The notes under the pieces were generated by a model, which saw only the letters and a list, made by a program, of their open reading frames with translations, was not told the DNA's origin and did not search any database. Positions 1-7,717 of a stretch of 64,000 bases of DNA are shown here, in pieces. This DNA comes from Paenibacillus selenitireducens. GTDB taxonomy: Bacteria > Bacillota > Bacilli > Paenibacillales > Paenibacillaceae. The stretch's first letter is position 1; each line of letters opens with the position of its first letter. Position numbers and translations under genes: made by a program. The stretch is from positions 110,198-174,197 of the forward strand of contig NZ_MSZX01000013.1 of NCBI RefSeq assembly GCF_002021565.1, written 5' to 3'.

Positions 1-1
1 C

Positions 2-640
2 TACCAGGGCAAGGCCTGGATTTCCTATAGCTGTCTGAACGTATATCACGCAAAACTTCGGTTCGTCCCTCCCGTTCCGGGCATGCTCTCTTTCAACCAA
101 ATTAATATACGTACCTATGTCCGATCCGCTGAAGGAAAACCCGGCGTGTATTTTCTCAAAATCGGAGCTACCAATCGTTTCGTGACCTTCGGTTGTTCCA
201 CGTTCATGCATCTGCCCTTCGTGCATAACAACTACCAACTCACCACGGCGGCACCCGCAGCACATCAGAAATTCGGCGCCGTTCATATTGCTTGTGCTTT
301 CCCCGAGCAGGAAGTGCTGCGATGTGTAGTGACACCCGTCTCTCAGCCCTATCCAGCTACTGCCTATCCTTTGACGACATGGCTAACCGAGCGCTACAGC
401 ATGTATACGGACGCGCAGCATCCCTTTCCATTACGGGAACAGACCACACCGGGGACTTCTCAGATCCTGATCTGTGAAGTCACGCACCATCCCTGGACAT
501 TGCAAGATGCTGATATCACAGTGGAGTCGAATTCGCTATTAGCTCCTTATGGATTTGATCTGTCCAAGGCCCCATCCCTTGTCACTTACACAAAGGAACT
601 GAAGGCCTATATTTGGGGATTTCGGAATATTTCACTTTAG
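2..640 (+). CDS. YqjF/DUF2071-family protein, 5' end cut by window
   Basis: The frame is open from base 2, so the true start lies upstream of the window; 212 codons are visible. The segment reading RFVPPVPGMLSFNQINIRTYV-like residues, followed by GKPGVYFL about 15 residues later, is the hallmark block of the DUF2071 (YqjF) family, whose biochemical function is unknown. The C-terminal region (YPATAYPLTTWLTERY, then HHPWTLQDADI) also fits the family. The gene converges on the GNAT gene: the two stop codons overlap (this TAG at 638-640, the other at 637-639), and no separate terminator lies between them. Family assignment is fairly secure; no role is claimed. Confidence 0.8.
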   Translation, partial: YQGKAWISYSCLNVYHAKLRFVPPVPGMLSFNQINIRTYVRSAEGKPGVYFLKIGATNRFVTFGCSTFMHLPFVHNNYQLTTAAPAAHQKFGAVHIACAFPEQEVLRCVVTPVSQPYPATAYPLTTWLTERYSMYTDAQHPFPLREQTTPGTSQILICEVTHHPWTLQDADITVESNSLLAPYGFDLSKAPSLVTYTKELKAYIWGFRNISL

Positions 641-1083
641 AGAGAGCCTACATTTACAGACATGTATACGTCGACAGGATCCTCTCGATCAACTTTAAAA
701 CCAAACCGTTCATAAAGACGTCTAGCAGCGCTTCCTTGCAAGACGTTTAAGGTTACACGCTTTCCTTTTACATCATCTTGTGCAAGCAGCCCTTGTAATA
801 CTTGACTACCGATCCCTGCACCTTGGTAATTGGGATGAATATAGAAATGTTCCAATAGATACCCCTCTAACATGGGTTTAAAGGCTATGCAGCCAACAAA
901 AAAAGAATCTGCCTCCATGATCCACGTATGAACGGGATCAAATGTATTACGGAAGCGTTGACGAACCTTTTCTTCATCGAACCTTCCTAACCTCGTTAAA
1001 TCATCACGCAATACAATGGCCCGCAAATCGGCAATTGTCTCCATATCAGATTTTTGGGATTGGCGAAGGGTAATCTGTTCCAT
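637..1083 (-). CDS. GNAT-family N-acetyltransferase
   Basis: A 148-residue protein with a single GNAT fold. The acetyl-CoA pyrophosphate-binding motif A is seen as YQGAGIGSQVLQGLL, followed by the typical C-terminal block LNVLQGSAARRLYERFGFK. GNAT enzymes transfer an acetyl group from acetyl-CoA to an amine; the substrate cannot be told from sequence. ATG at 1083 is preferred: AAGGAG lies 12 nt upstream, while the longer TTG-started version at 1095 would leave no spacing. Its stop overlaps that of the convergent DUF2071 gene. It appears monocistronic. Confidence 0.85.
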   Translation of the reverse strand: MEQITLRQSQKSDMETIADLRAIVLRDDLTRLGRFDEEKVRQRFRNTFDPVHTWIMEADSFFVGCIAFKPMLEGYLLEHFYIHPNYQGAGIGSQVLQGLLAQDDVKGKRVTLNVLQGSAARRLYERFGFKVDREDPVDVYMSVNVGSL

Positions 1084-1135
1084 CCAAAGTAACAACTCCT
1101 TATTCTTGAATCAAACAACAGAATCGTGCAGCAAC

Positions 1136-1166
1136 AAAAAGCATGAGTCTTAAGCTCATGCTTTCC
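1136..1166 (-). terminator. Rho-independent terminator after ywbE
   Basis: AGCATGAG and CTCATGCT form a hairpin around 1140-1163. On the minus strand it is followed by a T-rich tail (TTTTTGTTGC). It lies downstream of the YdjM/IF-3/YwbE group, beyond repeat copy A1, and upstream of the GNAT gene. Confidence 0.75.
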
Positions 1167-1178
1167 TTGTCATTACGG

Positions 1179-1309
1179 TGAGAAAAATCTCTACCCTCGG
1201 TCCATTCCAATTAGAGCAACCGCTTGTAGAGGTCGTTTTTATCGCCAAATCGAATTTTTTTTCGTTTCGATACGTCGAAACTTTTATACATTCTATTGGG
1301 GTAAAATAT
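1179..1309. repeat. Dispersed repeat A, copy A1 (full length)
   Basis: First of five copies of an intergenic element of about 125 bp. Its core reads CTCTACCCTCGGTCCATTCC, then a GAGCRACCGC block, TAGAGGT, TTTTATCGCCAAAT, and CGTCGAAACTTTTA before a final TTCTATTG and GGTAAAA. Two hairpins are possible: CTCTA with TAGAG in the first half, and an A/T-rich arm pair around the CGTCGAAAC block in the second. The 3' end overlaps the last five codons and the stop of ywbE, so the repeat supplies the end of that gene. Confidence 0.8.
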
Positions 1310-1490
1310 GTTTCACTCGCCCGACCTGCCCGCTGCTTAAGCGTACTTTGATCCCGTGCGGGTGCTGAGGCGAATTGGTTAGAATATCTTTGACTGTTCC
1401 CCGAGTAAGATTCCCGGTTCGCTGATCCTGCTTCAACACAATGTCCACCTCGATACCCGGTCGGATATTGGCGCGTATTTGTCCACTCAT
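1293..1490 (-). CDS. ywbE: YwbE-family small protein
   Basis: A 65-residue basic protein matching the YwbE (DUF2196) family over its whole length: MSGQIRANIRPGIEVDIVLK, then QDQRTGNLTRGTVKDILTNS and HGIKVRLSSGQVGRVKHI. The compact beta-rich pattern resembles small KOW/SH3-like folds; function is unknown. AAGGAAG stands before the ATG. It follows the IF-3-like gene by 15 nt and is almost certainly cotranscribed with it, which hints at a translation- or RNA-related role (inference). Its last codons lie in repeat A1. Confidence 0.85.
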   Translation of the reverse strand: MSGQIRANIRPGIEVDIVLKQDQRTGNLTRGTVKDILTNSPQHPHGIKVRLSSGQVGRVKHILPQ

Positions 1491-1505
1491 GCTGTCACTT
1501 CCTTT

Positions 1506-1997
1506 TTAGCCTTTTGCCTTTACGATGGCGATCACTTGCTTCCCGCTCACTTGAATGCCTTTGTCTAAGCGGCCGACCAGAGCAAGATCGCGGACAAGTT
1601 CTTCCACCAGCTTCTTGGCCGGGTCTGTTTTCTTCTTATCCACGAGCACCGTCAGCTGCACGTCATTGCCAGCGGTTAGAATACGTTCGGCTTGACGCTT
1701 CTTCGTATCATAATCATGCTCTTCAATGCCGGCATTCATACGGATTTCTTTGAGTTTTGTCCCTGCTGCAGCTTTCCGATCCTTTTGCTTGTCTTTATTC
1801 TGCGCAGTTTTATAATCTGACTGACTTACCAATTTGCAGGGTGGGGGACTGGACATCAAGGACATACAGACCAAGTCTACTTTAAGCTCCTTAGCCATCT
1901 TCAAAGCTTCTTTGGTCGGAACAACCCCGAGGTCCTCCCCATTCACGCCCGTCAACTGGACTTCGGATGCTTTTATTTTCTCATTCATAATCACCAT
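1506..1997 (-). CDS. Divergent translation initiation factor IF-3-like paralogue
   Basis: A 163-residue protein with IF-3 layout: N domain (about 1-62, with NEKIKASEVQL, VVPTKEALKMA and PPPCKLVSQSDYK), a lysine-rich linker (64-79) and a C domain (80-163, with LKEIRMNAGIEEHDYDTKKR). IF-3 binds the 30S subunit, prevents premature 50S joining and checks start-codon pairing. Here the C-domain element that normally carries an RFRGRE-type motif reads VLVDKKKTD (117-125). The gene sits with ywbE and a YdjM-like gene, not with rpmI-rplT as the usual infC does. I infer a second copy with altered ribosome contacts, not the housekeeping factor. GGAGG is 7 nt before ATG. Confidence 0.8.
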   Translation of the reverse strand: MVIMNEKIKASEVQLTGVNGEDLGVVPTKEALKMAKELKVDLVCMSLMSSPPPCKLVSQSDYKTAQNKDKQKDRKAAAGTKLKEIRMNAGIEEHDYDTKKRQAERILTAGNDVQLTVLVDKKKTDPAKKLVEELVRDLALVGRLDKGIQVSGKQVIAIVKAKG

Positions 1998-2022
1998 AAC
2001 AGGACCTCCAGCTTCTTATTCC

Positions 2023-2529
2023 TTACCACATGCCCTTCGGCATCAAGAATACGAGCGGAAGGACGATCACTAAGATTAATAATAACGTACGGAACACGAT
2101 TTCCGCAAAAGACCCCGTATCGATCGCCGCAAATTTGGGCAGCAGACGAAATCTTTTTTTCCAAGGCCATAATAGCGCTACACCTTGTTCATTCAGCATA
2201 TCAATCAACGGATGTGAAGCATAGGAAAGCATGCAGGTCCAATAGAAAAAATTCGGCAACGGGGACAACAGAAAGTGGAGCCCAATCAGAACCAAAAGCG
2301 AATGCGTAAGCGTCCGATGTTTCACGCCAAGAAAATGCAAGATGGAAGATAATGGCAAGAAGATCTTGGCCATCGTGGATCCCTTCTTATCGATATCGGC
2401 GAGCGGTCCAGCTAGACATCCAATAAGCAATGCAGCTCCAGACTCCCATGTCAATAAAGGTTGATGAAAATAAATCATGGTGCATTCCGCAGCCAAGGCA
2501 CCTGCTAGGCTGTGCGTTTTCTGAAGCAT
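2023..2529 (-). CDS. YdjM-family membrane-bound metal-dependent hydrolase
   Basis: A 168-residue multi-helix membrane protein of the YdjM (DUF457) family. Potential metal ligands are in their usual places: H6 in QKTHSLAG, D45 and D47 in GPLADID, and H71 and H76 in HRTLTHSLL. Members are annotated as metal-dependent hydrolases and some are LexA-regulated, but the substrate is unknown. It ends 25 nt before the IF-3-like gene on the same strand, so the three genes (2529 to 1293) probably form one operon. Confidence 0.8.
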   Translation of the reverse strand: MLQKTHSLAGALAAECTMIYFHQPLLTWESGAALLIGCLAGPLADIDKKGSTMAKIFLPLSSILHFLGVKHRTLTHSLLVLIGLHFLLSPLPNFFYWTCMLSYASHPLIDMLNEQGVALLWPWKKRFRLLPKFAAIDTGSFAEIVFRTLLLILVIVLPLVFLMPKGMW

Positions 2530-2610
2530 AATAAGTCCTCCGTGTTTCTACTAAGCTGTCTTATCCATCGAACAAGAGAACCATATTATAGCAAACATAT
2601 GATCGCATGA

Positions 2611-3561
2611 CTATTGAATTTGCTGAAGAATAAAATTTAGCACCTTACGGATATGCTTATCTCCCGGCCAATGGCCGCTAAAAGGATAATTAATGATTTG
2701 TTTTGGTGCAGAAACTCGATTATACATCGCATACACAGATTCCGGCGGACAGATCGGGTCTTTAAACCCAACACACACCAGAATAGGGATCTCAATCCGG
2801 TCTGCAAGATTTTTGTTATCAAAATAACTTAGCGTACGAAGAGCTGCCTGTAAATGATCCGGGTATTGCGCCACGTAGGTAGCTACCTCGGATATCGAAC
2901 CCGAAGAATTAAAAACCGCCCAATCCAGATGGCACATATTCGGGATATCCGCTACGGCGAACGCATGTCTGCAGCCTAGTGCGCTAACGGCAAGAGCTAA
3001 CCCGCCGCCCTGGCTCCCCCCGACGACACCCACACGATCCGCATCCACTTCCGGCTGCTCCCGTACCCAGTCGATCGCGCGAATGGCGTCCGTAATTATC
3101 CATTTATAGTAACTATCTTCAGGGCTGAGAATCCCCTTCGTCATCCACCCACTCGTCTTGCCTTGCTGTTGAGGCGTCAAATCGCCCGTGTCTCCGCTCT
3201 GACCGCGTACATCGATGGAGAACACGGCGAAACCGCTCATGAGGTACGCAGCGAAATGCTCTGGCAACCCTTTATTTCCGTGATAACCATGATAATTAAC
3301 GATACAAGGATACGATGTCTTGCCGAACACCGTCGGTACCATGTAATGCCCATGAATAGGTGTCCCGTCAATGCCTTGATAGACGACATGATACGCATCG
3401 ACGCCGCTCATCGGTGTATCCATACGTTCTCGGGAACTATGTAAAGGCGTATTCCGTGTTTCTTCCAGAACCTTGGACCAGAATACGTCCAAATCTTCCG
3501 GTGTGGTTACATCTGGTTTGTAATTCTCTAATTCTGCAATCCGCTGTTCGATGAAATTCAT
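2611..3561 (-). CDS. AXE1-family carbohydrate esterase (acetylxylan esterase / cephalosporin-C deacetylase)
   Basis: A 316-residue alpha/beta hydrolase of the AXE1 family (carbohydrate esterase 7). It removes O-acetyl groups from xylo-oligosaccharides and, in relatives, cephalosporin C. Family markers are DVRGQSGDTGD (118-128) and the nucleophile elbow GGSQGG with S183. The likely triad is completed by D268 (GFKDPICPP) and H297 (FSGHW). No signal peptide is seen, so it is probably cytosolic and acts on imported acetylated oligosaccharides. It is flanked by unrelated genes and appears monocistronic. Confidence 0.9.
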   Translation of the reverse strand: MNFIEQRIAELENYKPDVTTPEDLDVFWSKVLEETRNTPLHSSRERMDTPMSGVDAYHVVYQGIDGTPIHGHYMVPTVFGKTSYPCIVNYHGYHGNKGLPEHFAAYLMSGFAVFSIDVRGQSGDTGDLTPQQQGKTSGWMTKGILSPEDSYYKWIITDAIRAIDWVREQPEVDADRVGVVGGSQGGGLALAVSALGCRHAFAVADIPNMCHLDWAVFNSSGSISEVATYVAQYPDHLQAALRTLSYFDNKNLADRIEIPILVCVGFKDPICPPESVYAMYNRVSAPKQIINYPFSGHWPGDKHIRKVLNFILQQIQ

Positions 3562-3761
3562 AGTATTACGACTCCTATCTTTTTGTCATAGTATATGATA
3601 GCTAATCAACACAAAATTTCTATCTTTTTCCATTAAAAACGTCTCATACTATAGAGTAAAAATAAGGTTCCCATGTTTAGTTGTATTCTTTTGATCATTC
3701 GATGTCAATAAAAGAGGAGGAAGGCATACATTCAAGTCGGAGTCTGTCCTTCATTTGAGCG

Positions 3762-3806
3762 CAAAAAAAAGCGAAAGTGGCTATATCCCCATCTTCGCTC
3801 TTTCGA
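3762..3806 (-). terminator. Terminator of the tyrosine phosphatase gene
   Basis: On the minus strand, AGCGAAGATGG pairs with CCACTTTCGCT across a short loop and is followed by eight T residues. It lies just downstream of the phosphatase stop at 3815. Confidence 0.75.
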
Positions 3807-3814
3807 ATTTCGAT

Positions 3815-4558
3815 CTATTCCATCATTCTGCGCTTTAAGGCATCAATCTCGTCAGGAGATATGCCGATGTAACGAAGATAACCATCTGCTCCATGATACG
3901 TCGACTCCATGTATTCTAGCATTTGCAGCATTCCTTCCGGCTCGCTACCCAAGAACATATCATACTGCTCCTCCGTTAGCTGTGCGGGACGATGTGCGCG
4001 CAAAGCCGGCATAATCGCTTGTAGACGCTCTGTTGTCAACGCGTAATCTTGAGCAATAACTTCATGGGAGACCCCAGCAAGGCTTAAGAGCAGCGCCGAT
4101 ATTACACCCGTACGGTCTTTTCCTGCCGTGCAGTGGTATAGCACAATTCCGTCCTTGGAACGCGCAATGATCTGCATGACCGAACGAATCGCCTGCTGGG
4201 AGTCGTCGAGCATTCCCATATACATCTCTGCCAGGTTCTGAGGCAATTGTTCTGTGCTAATTCCCATGTTCCCCGAAATCAGCGAAATATTCGTATAAGC
4301 CACATCCGTACCGGCTGCGAACACGTTCGGTGCTTGCGCCACTTCTTCCTCATATCGTAAATCGATCATCTGGCTCACGCCTAAATCGATGAGCTCTTGG
4401 CGATCTGCTGCGGTCAGTTTATGCAGGCTGTCCGCCCGCAATACTTTCCGCCAAGCCGTTTCTTGACCAGAGGCCGTCGGATAACCGCCTAAATCCCGGA
4501 CATTGCATGCCCCTTCTAACGTAATGTCGCGATTCCATGTGGGGATCGTCGTGTTCAT
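3815..4558 (-). CDS. Y_phosphatase3-family protein-tyrosine/lipid phosphatase
   Basis: A 247-residue phosphatase with the CX5R active site in HCTAGKDRTG (nucleophile C143, R149). The N-terminal NVRDLGGY (19-26) and LRADSLHKL are typical of the Y_phosphatase3 family (Listeria LipA type). Such enzymes dephosphorylate phosphotyrosine and, in some members, phosphoinositides. No signal peptide is seen. It is transcribed alone, with its own terminator just downstream. Confidence 0.88.
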   Translation of the reverse strand: MNTTIPTWNRDITLEGACNVRDLGGYPTASGQETAWRKVLRADSLHKLTAADRQELIDLGVSQMIDLRYEEEVAQAPNVFAAGTDVAYTNISLISGNMGISTEQLPQNLAEMYMGMLDDSQQAIRSVMQIIARSKDGIVLYHCTAGKDRTGVISALLLSLAGVSHEVIAQDYALTTERLQAIMPALRAHRPAQLTEEQYDMFLGSEPEGMLQMLEYMESTYHGADGYLRYIGISPDEIDALKRRMME

Positions 4559-4689
4559 TCACAATTCGCTCCTTTTCCCGTCGTGATGAGTTTTGTCCGT
4601 ACACCCTATTTAAAATAGTATACACTACTTGGACATTTGATTCCTTTGCCATATTTGTGAAAATCCAATTTTTAGGGAATCTCATCAAT

Positions 4690-4738
4690 AAAAAACGACC
4701 TATCCCGGGAAGATAATCTTCCTTCGATAGGTCGCTAT
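4690..4738 (-). terminator. Terminator of ppaC
   Basis: CGACCTATC and GATAGGTCG form a nine-base-pair stem around 4696-4734. On the minus strand a run of T residues follows. It sits 20 bp past the ppaC stop codon. Confidence 0.8.
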
Positions 4739-4757
4739 ATGTCTACGAAATGAATTC

Positions 4758-5690
4758 TTATTGTGCGTTAAATGTATCCGTCAATACAGGTACGATTTGG
4801 GATTTACGGGATACAACGCCTTTTAGAACGGCTTTGTTGTCTTCTAACGTGACGTTGTAAGCTTTCTCTACCACATGCGCTGCGTTACCGAGTGCCAGAC
4901 CCACGGAATCGTTGTTCAAGATATCTGTAACGACAAGCAAGAACAAATCTAATCCTTTGTTCGCAATGACCGTGTTCAGCGCAGCTTCCAATTCGACTTG
5001 GCGGACGAGTACGTCGTTCACGTCAACCGCATTAACTTGCGCGATTTCTACCTTGGCATTCCCCATTTGGAATTCTTTCGCATCCAGCGTGATCAATTGA
5101 TCGATGGTTTTGTCGCTCAAGTCAGCGCCGGCTTTCAACATTTCAAGACCATAACCATCAGCATCTACGCCGGCAATTACTGCAAGCTCACGAGCTGCAG
5201 CTACATCTTGTGCTGTGCATGTTGGAGATTTGAATAGAAGAGAATCTGAAATAATAGCGGATAACATTAATCCTGCAATTTTCTTATCGATCGCAATGCC
5301 ATTTTCTTTGTACATTTTATTCAAAATCGTGGCTGTACAACCTACAGGTTCTGCACGGTAGTAAAGAGGGCCGCTTGTCTCGAAATTCGCAATTCGGTGA
5401 TGATCGATCACTTCGATCACGCGAACTTTCTCGATATCTGAAGCACTTTGTTGGCGCTCATTATGGTCGACGAGGATGACTTCCTTCGCTTCATTCGCAA
5501 CCGTCTCTACAAGACGAGGCGCTTCCACTTGGAAATGATTCAACGCATATTGCGTTTCGCCGTTCACTTCGCCAAGACGAACCGGTTCCACTGTAAAACC
5601 TAATTTTGTTTTCAAATCCGCGTAAGCAATCGCAGAACAGATTGTATCTGTATCTGGGTTTTTGTGTCCGAAAATCAATACTTTTTCCAT
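4758..5690 (-). CDS. ppaC: Manganese-dependent inorganic pyrophosphatase (family II)
   Basis: A 310-residue family II pyrophosphatase of the DHH superfamily; it hydrolyses pyrophosphate to two phosphates in the cytosol, pulling biosynthetic reactions forward. Metal ligands are visible: H9, D13 and D15 ([10 protein letters not shown]), D75 (LVDHNE) and the DHH motif D96-H97-H98. The C-terminal SRKSQIVP is the substrate-binding signature. Length matches the family. It has its own promoter region upstream and a terminator downstream. Confidence 0.95.
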   Translation of the reverse strand: MEKVLIFGHKNPDTDTICSAIAYADLKTKLGFTVEPVRLGEVNGETQYALNHFQVEAPRLVETVANEAKEVILVDHNERQQSASDIEKVRVIEVIDHHRIANFETSGPLYYRAEPVGCTATILNKMYKENGIAIDKKIAGLMLSAIISDSLLFKSPTCTAQDVAAARELAVIAGVDADGYGLEMLKAGADLSDKTIDQLITLDAKEFQMGNAKVEIAQVNAVDVNDVLVRQVELEAALNTVIANKGLDLFLLVVTDILNNDSVGLALGNAAHVVEKAYNVTLEDNKAVLKGVVSRKSQIVPVLTDTFNAQ

Positions 5691-5805
5691 GATCTGACTC
5701 CTTATTTAACGATTTATTGTGAGAAAAGTATAACGTACATGTCGCTTAACAATCAAGATTATACCTTGAAACTACGTTTATTCCAATCCCTTTAATAGGG
5801 ATAAT

Positions 5806-5852
5806 GGAGAAGAACCTCTACCGTCGGTCCTTTCGAAAATGAGCGACCGCGT
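5806..5852. repeat. Dispersed repeat A, copy A2 (5' fragment)
   Basis: Only the first third of repeat A is present: ACCTCTACCGTCGGTCC, then GAGCGACCGCG. After that the sequence diverges into an unrelated open frame. It marks the left edge of the repeat-rich block between ppaC and the sigma factor gene. Confidence 0.65.
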
Positions 5853-6006
5853 CGACCGCGTTGACTTCCCTCGAGGCGCTCGGGTGATTCAGCTGCAAGA
5901 AGGCGAGCGGCAATTCAACTCATGGTTGCGCCTGGCGGATGGGTCTGTTGTCCATGAACAACCTGAACATGGTCCCACTGCGATAAAAGAGACGCTAGCT
6001 CTGTAA
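5839..6006 (+). pseudogene. Short orphan reading frame fused to repeat A2, probable gene remnant
   Basis: A 55-codon frame starts inside repeat A2 and runs into coding-like sequence (FPRGARVIQLQEGERQF, then SWLRLADGSVVHEQPEHG). It has a sensible amino-acid composition but no ribosome binding site and no family I recognise. It looks like the C-terminal tail of a lost gene joined to the repeat by a deletion. It could also be chance. Confidence 0.25.
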
Positions 6007-6175
6007 AATTTATGACAAGTGAATGTTGATTCTTAACGAAGTAACCTGATCCCAGTATTTCATCGGATTAAACCAGGGGTTTTTCCAATGTCTATTCTAA
6101 AGGGTGTACTTCATATTTTGGGCGGCAGGTTATTTTTTTCATGACATTTTTATATTAAATTTTTTGTAAGTAAAG

Positions 6176-6579
6176 TGTGAAAAACCGTCAGAGGATCACC
6201 CGACGGCCCTTTATTGTGTGAACCTATACGTTAGTGGATAGGAGAGATAGGTCGGTGGATAGGAGCGATGGGTAGGTGTTTCAGTTCAGCTGTCGTAGAT
6301 ACGAAATCTTGGCAAATTATATAAGCTTTTTGTGTATAACGGACACGAGAGACCTTATTGTTTACTATGCTCATAGATTTTCCATTTTTCGGACTCAGAT
6401 ACCCTTATTCCATTCGAATCATGAGTATATAGCTTAGGTTTCGCATGATAAGAGCTGCTGTGTCCGTTTACCCTGCATTTTGAGTGCTTTTGGCATCATT
6501 AAGGTCTCCTGTGTCCGTTAATTTCTCGCTCTGTTCCCTGTACCCTGATTTGATTCGGCAATCTCTCGAAAAGCTATAA
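6176..6579. repeat. Dispersed repeat B, copy B1 (full length)
   Basis: About 400 bp, non-coding. It begins with a terminator-like hairpin (CCGTC ... GACGG then CCTTTATTG). It contains nested inverted arms built on one core, ATAAGG...CTGTGTCCG: outer arms at 6339-6359 (ACGGACACGAGAGACCTTAT) and 6498-6519 (ATTAAGGTCTCCTGTGTCCG), inner arms at 6390-6409 and 6448-6468. It ends with TCTCGAAAAGCTATAA. Three further copies are in the window. Confidence 0.8.
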
Positions 6580-6581
6580 TT

Positions 6582-6955
6582 TGTGTGAACCTATACGTTG
6601 GTGGATAGGAGAGATAGGTCGGTGGATAGGAGCGATGGGTAGGTGTTTCAGTTCAGCTGTCATAGATACGAAATCTTGGCAAATTATATAAGCTCTTTGT
6701 GTATAACGGACACGAGAGACCTTATTGTTTGCTATGCTCATAGATTTACCATTTTTCGGACTCAGATAACCTTATTCCATTCGAATCATGAGTATATAGC
6801 TTAGGTTTAGCATGATAAGAGCTGCTGTGTCCGTTCACCCTGCATTTTGAGTGCTTTTGGCATCATTAAGGTCTCCTGTGTCCGTTAATTTCTCGCTCTG
6901 TTCCCTGTACCCTGATTTGATTCGGCAATCTCTCGAAAAGCTATAAATTCTAGAA
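6582..6955. repeat. Dispersed repeat B, copy B2 (tandem, lacks first hairpin)
   Basis: Near-identical direct duplication of B1, starting at TGTGTGAACCTATACG and so missing the leading CCGTC/GACGG hairpin. The high identity to B1 shows a recent tandem duplication. Repeat A3 follows within a few bases, giving the order B-B-A. Confidence 0.8.
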
Positions 6956-6958
6956 TAT

Positions 6959-7080
6959 TGCGAAAAACCTCTACCCTCGGTCCATTCCAAATTGAGCGAC
7001 CGCGTTTAGAGGTGGTTTTTATCGCCAAATAGAATTTTATTGCAATACGTCGAAACTTTTAAAATTCTATTGTGGTCGAA
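6959..7080. repeat. Dispersed repeat A, copy A3 (full length)
   Basis: Full-length copy of repeat A with both hairpins: CCTCTA with TAGAGG, and AGAATTTTA with AAAATTCT at its end. It abuts B2 and lies just upstream of the sigma factor gene, so any promoter for that gene must lie in or after it. Confidence 0.8.
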
Positions 7081-7186
7081 TATTAGACAATTTTCGTTAT
7101 GATTAAGAGGATAACAATATTTGTATAATTTTAGGGAACCAAATGCCCTCGAGATGCATAGTAGCTTCAGAAAGGACGGTGGACAC

Positions 7187-7717
7187 ATGCTGCCCGAGGA
7201 ATTGGAGCAATGGTCAGATCGATATGCCCAGCGCTTAGTTCGATTAGCTTATACCTATTCACGGGACTGGGGAAGTGCGGAAGATCGCGTACAGGATGCA
7301 TTTCTCAAAGCCTATCAGGTCAGGCACCAATATCGAGCCGAACGCGGAGAACTATTTTCATGGCTCGCCAAAATTGTCATTAATGAATGCCGTATGATGG
7401 TTCGCCGCAGCTGGCGTGAACGCGTCATGGACATCCTGCCCGAACGTTCATCCGAGAGCACAGAAGATCTCTATCTAGCGCATCTCAGCAAACAACAGAT
7501 ATACCAGACTGTACTCGAGCTACCTGAATTTGTTCGCACCCCCATCGTATTGCACTATTATGAAGACCTGTCGGTGGAGGAGATTGCGCAGATCATCGGT
7601 AAGCCATCCGGTACGATCAAATCTCGTCTTTGGCGCGGTCGTGCCCGCTTACGTCAAATGCTAGAGGAGGAGCATGCTCATGGACCATCCCATCAGACAA
7701 TCGAAAAGCTGCTATGA
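7187..7717 (+). CDS. ECF-type RNA polymerase sigma factor
   Basis: A 176-residue sigma-70 family protein with only regions 2 and 4, as in ECF sigma factors. Region 2 is seen as LVRLAYTYSRDWGSAEDRVQ and FLKAYQ; region 4 ends in EEIAQIIGKPSGTIKSRLW followed by RGRARLRQML. ATG 7187 is preferred because AAAGGA lies 10 nt upstream; a longer frame from 7121 has no clear ribosome binding site. Its 3' end overlaps the downstream membrane protein, the usual sigma/anti-sigma arrangement. The signal it responds to is unknown. Confidence 0.9.
   Translation: MLPEELEQWSDRYAQRLVRLAYTYSRDWGSAEDRVQDAFLKAYQVRHQYRAERGELFSWLAKIVINECRMMVRRSWRERVMDILPERSSESTEDLYLAHLSKQQIYQTVLELPEFVRTPIVLHYYEDLSVEEIAQIIGKPSGTIKSRLWRGRARLRQMLEEEHAHGPSHQTIEKLL

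Noticed and set aside
6176..6955. Insertion sequence with transposase
   Set aside because: No transposase frame or remnant is found in repeat B; it is treated as a non-autonomous repeat.
7006..7188. Minus-strand 60-codon frame over repeat A3
   Set aside because: It is repeat sequence with low-complexity codons, no homology and no ribosome binding site.
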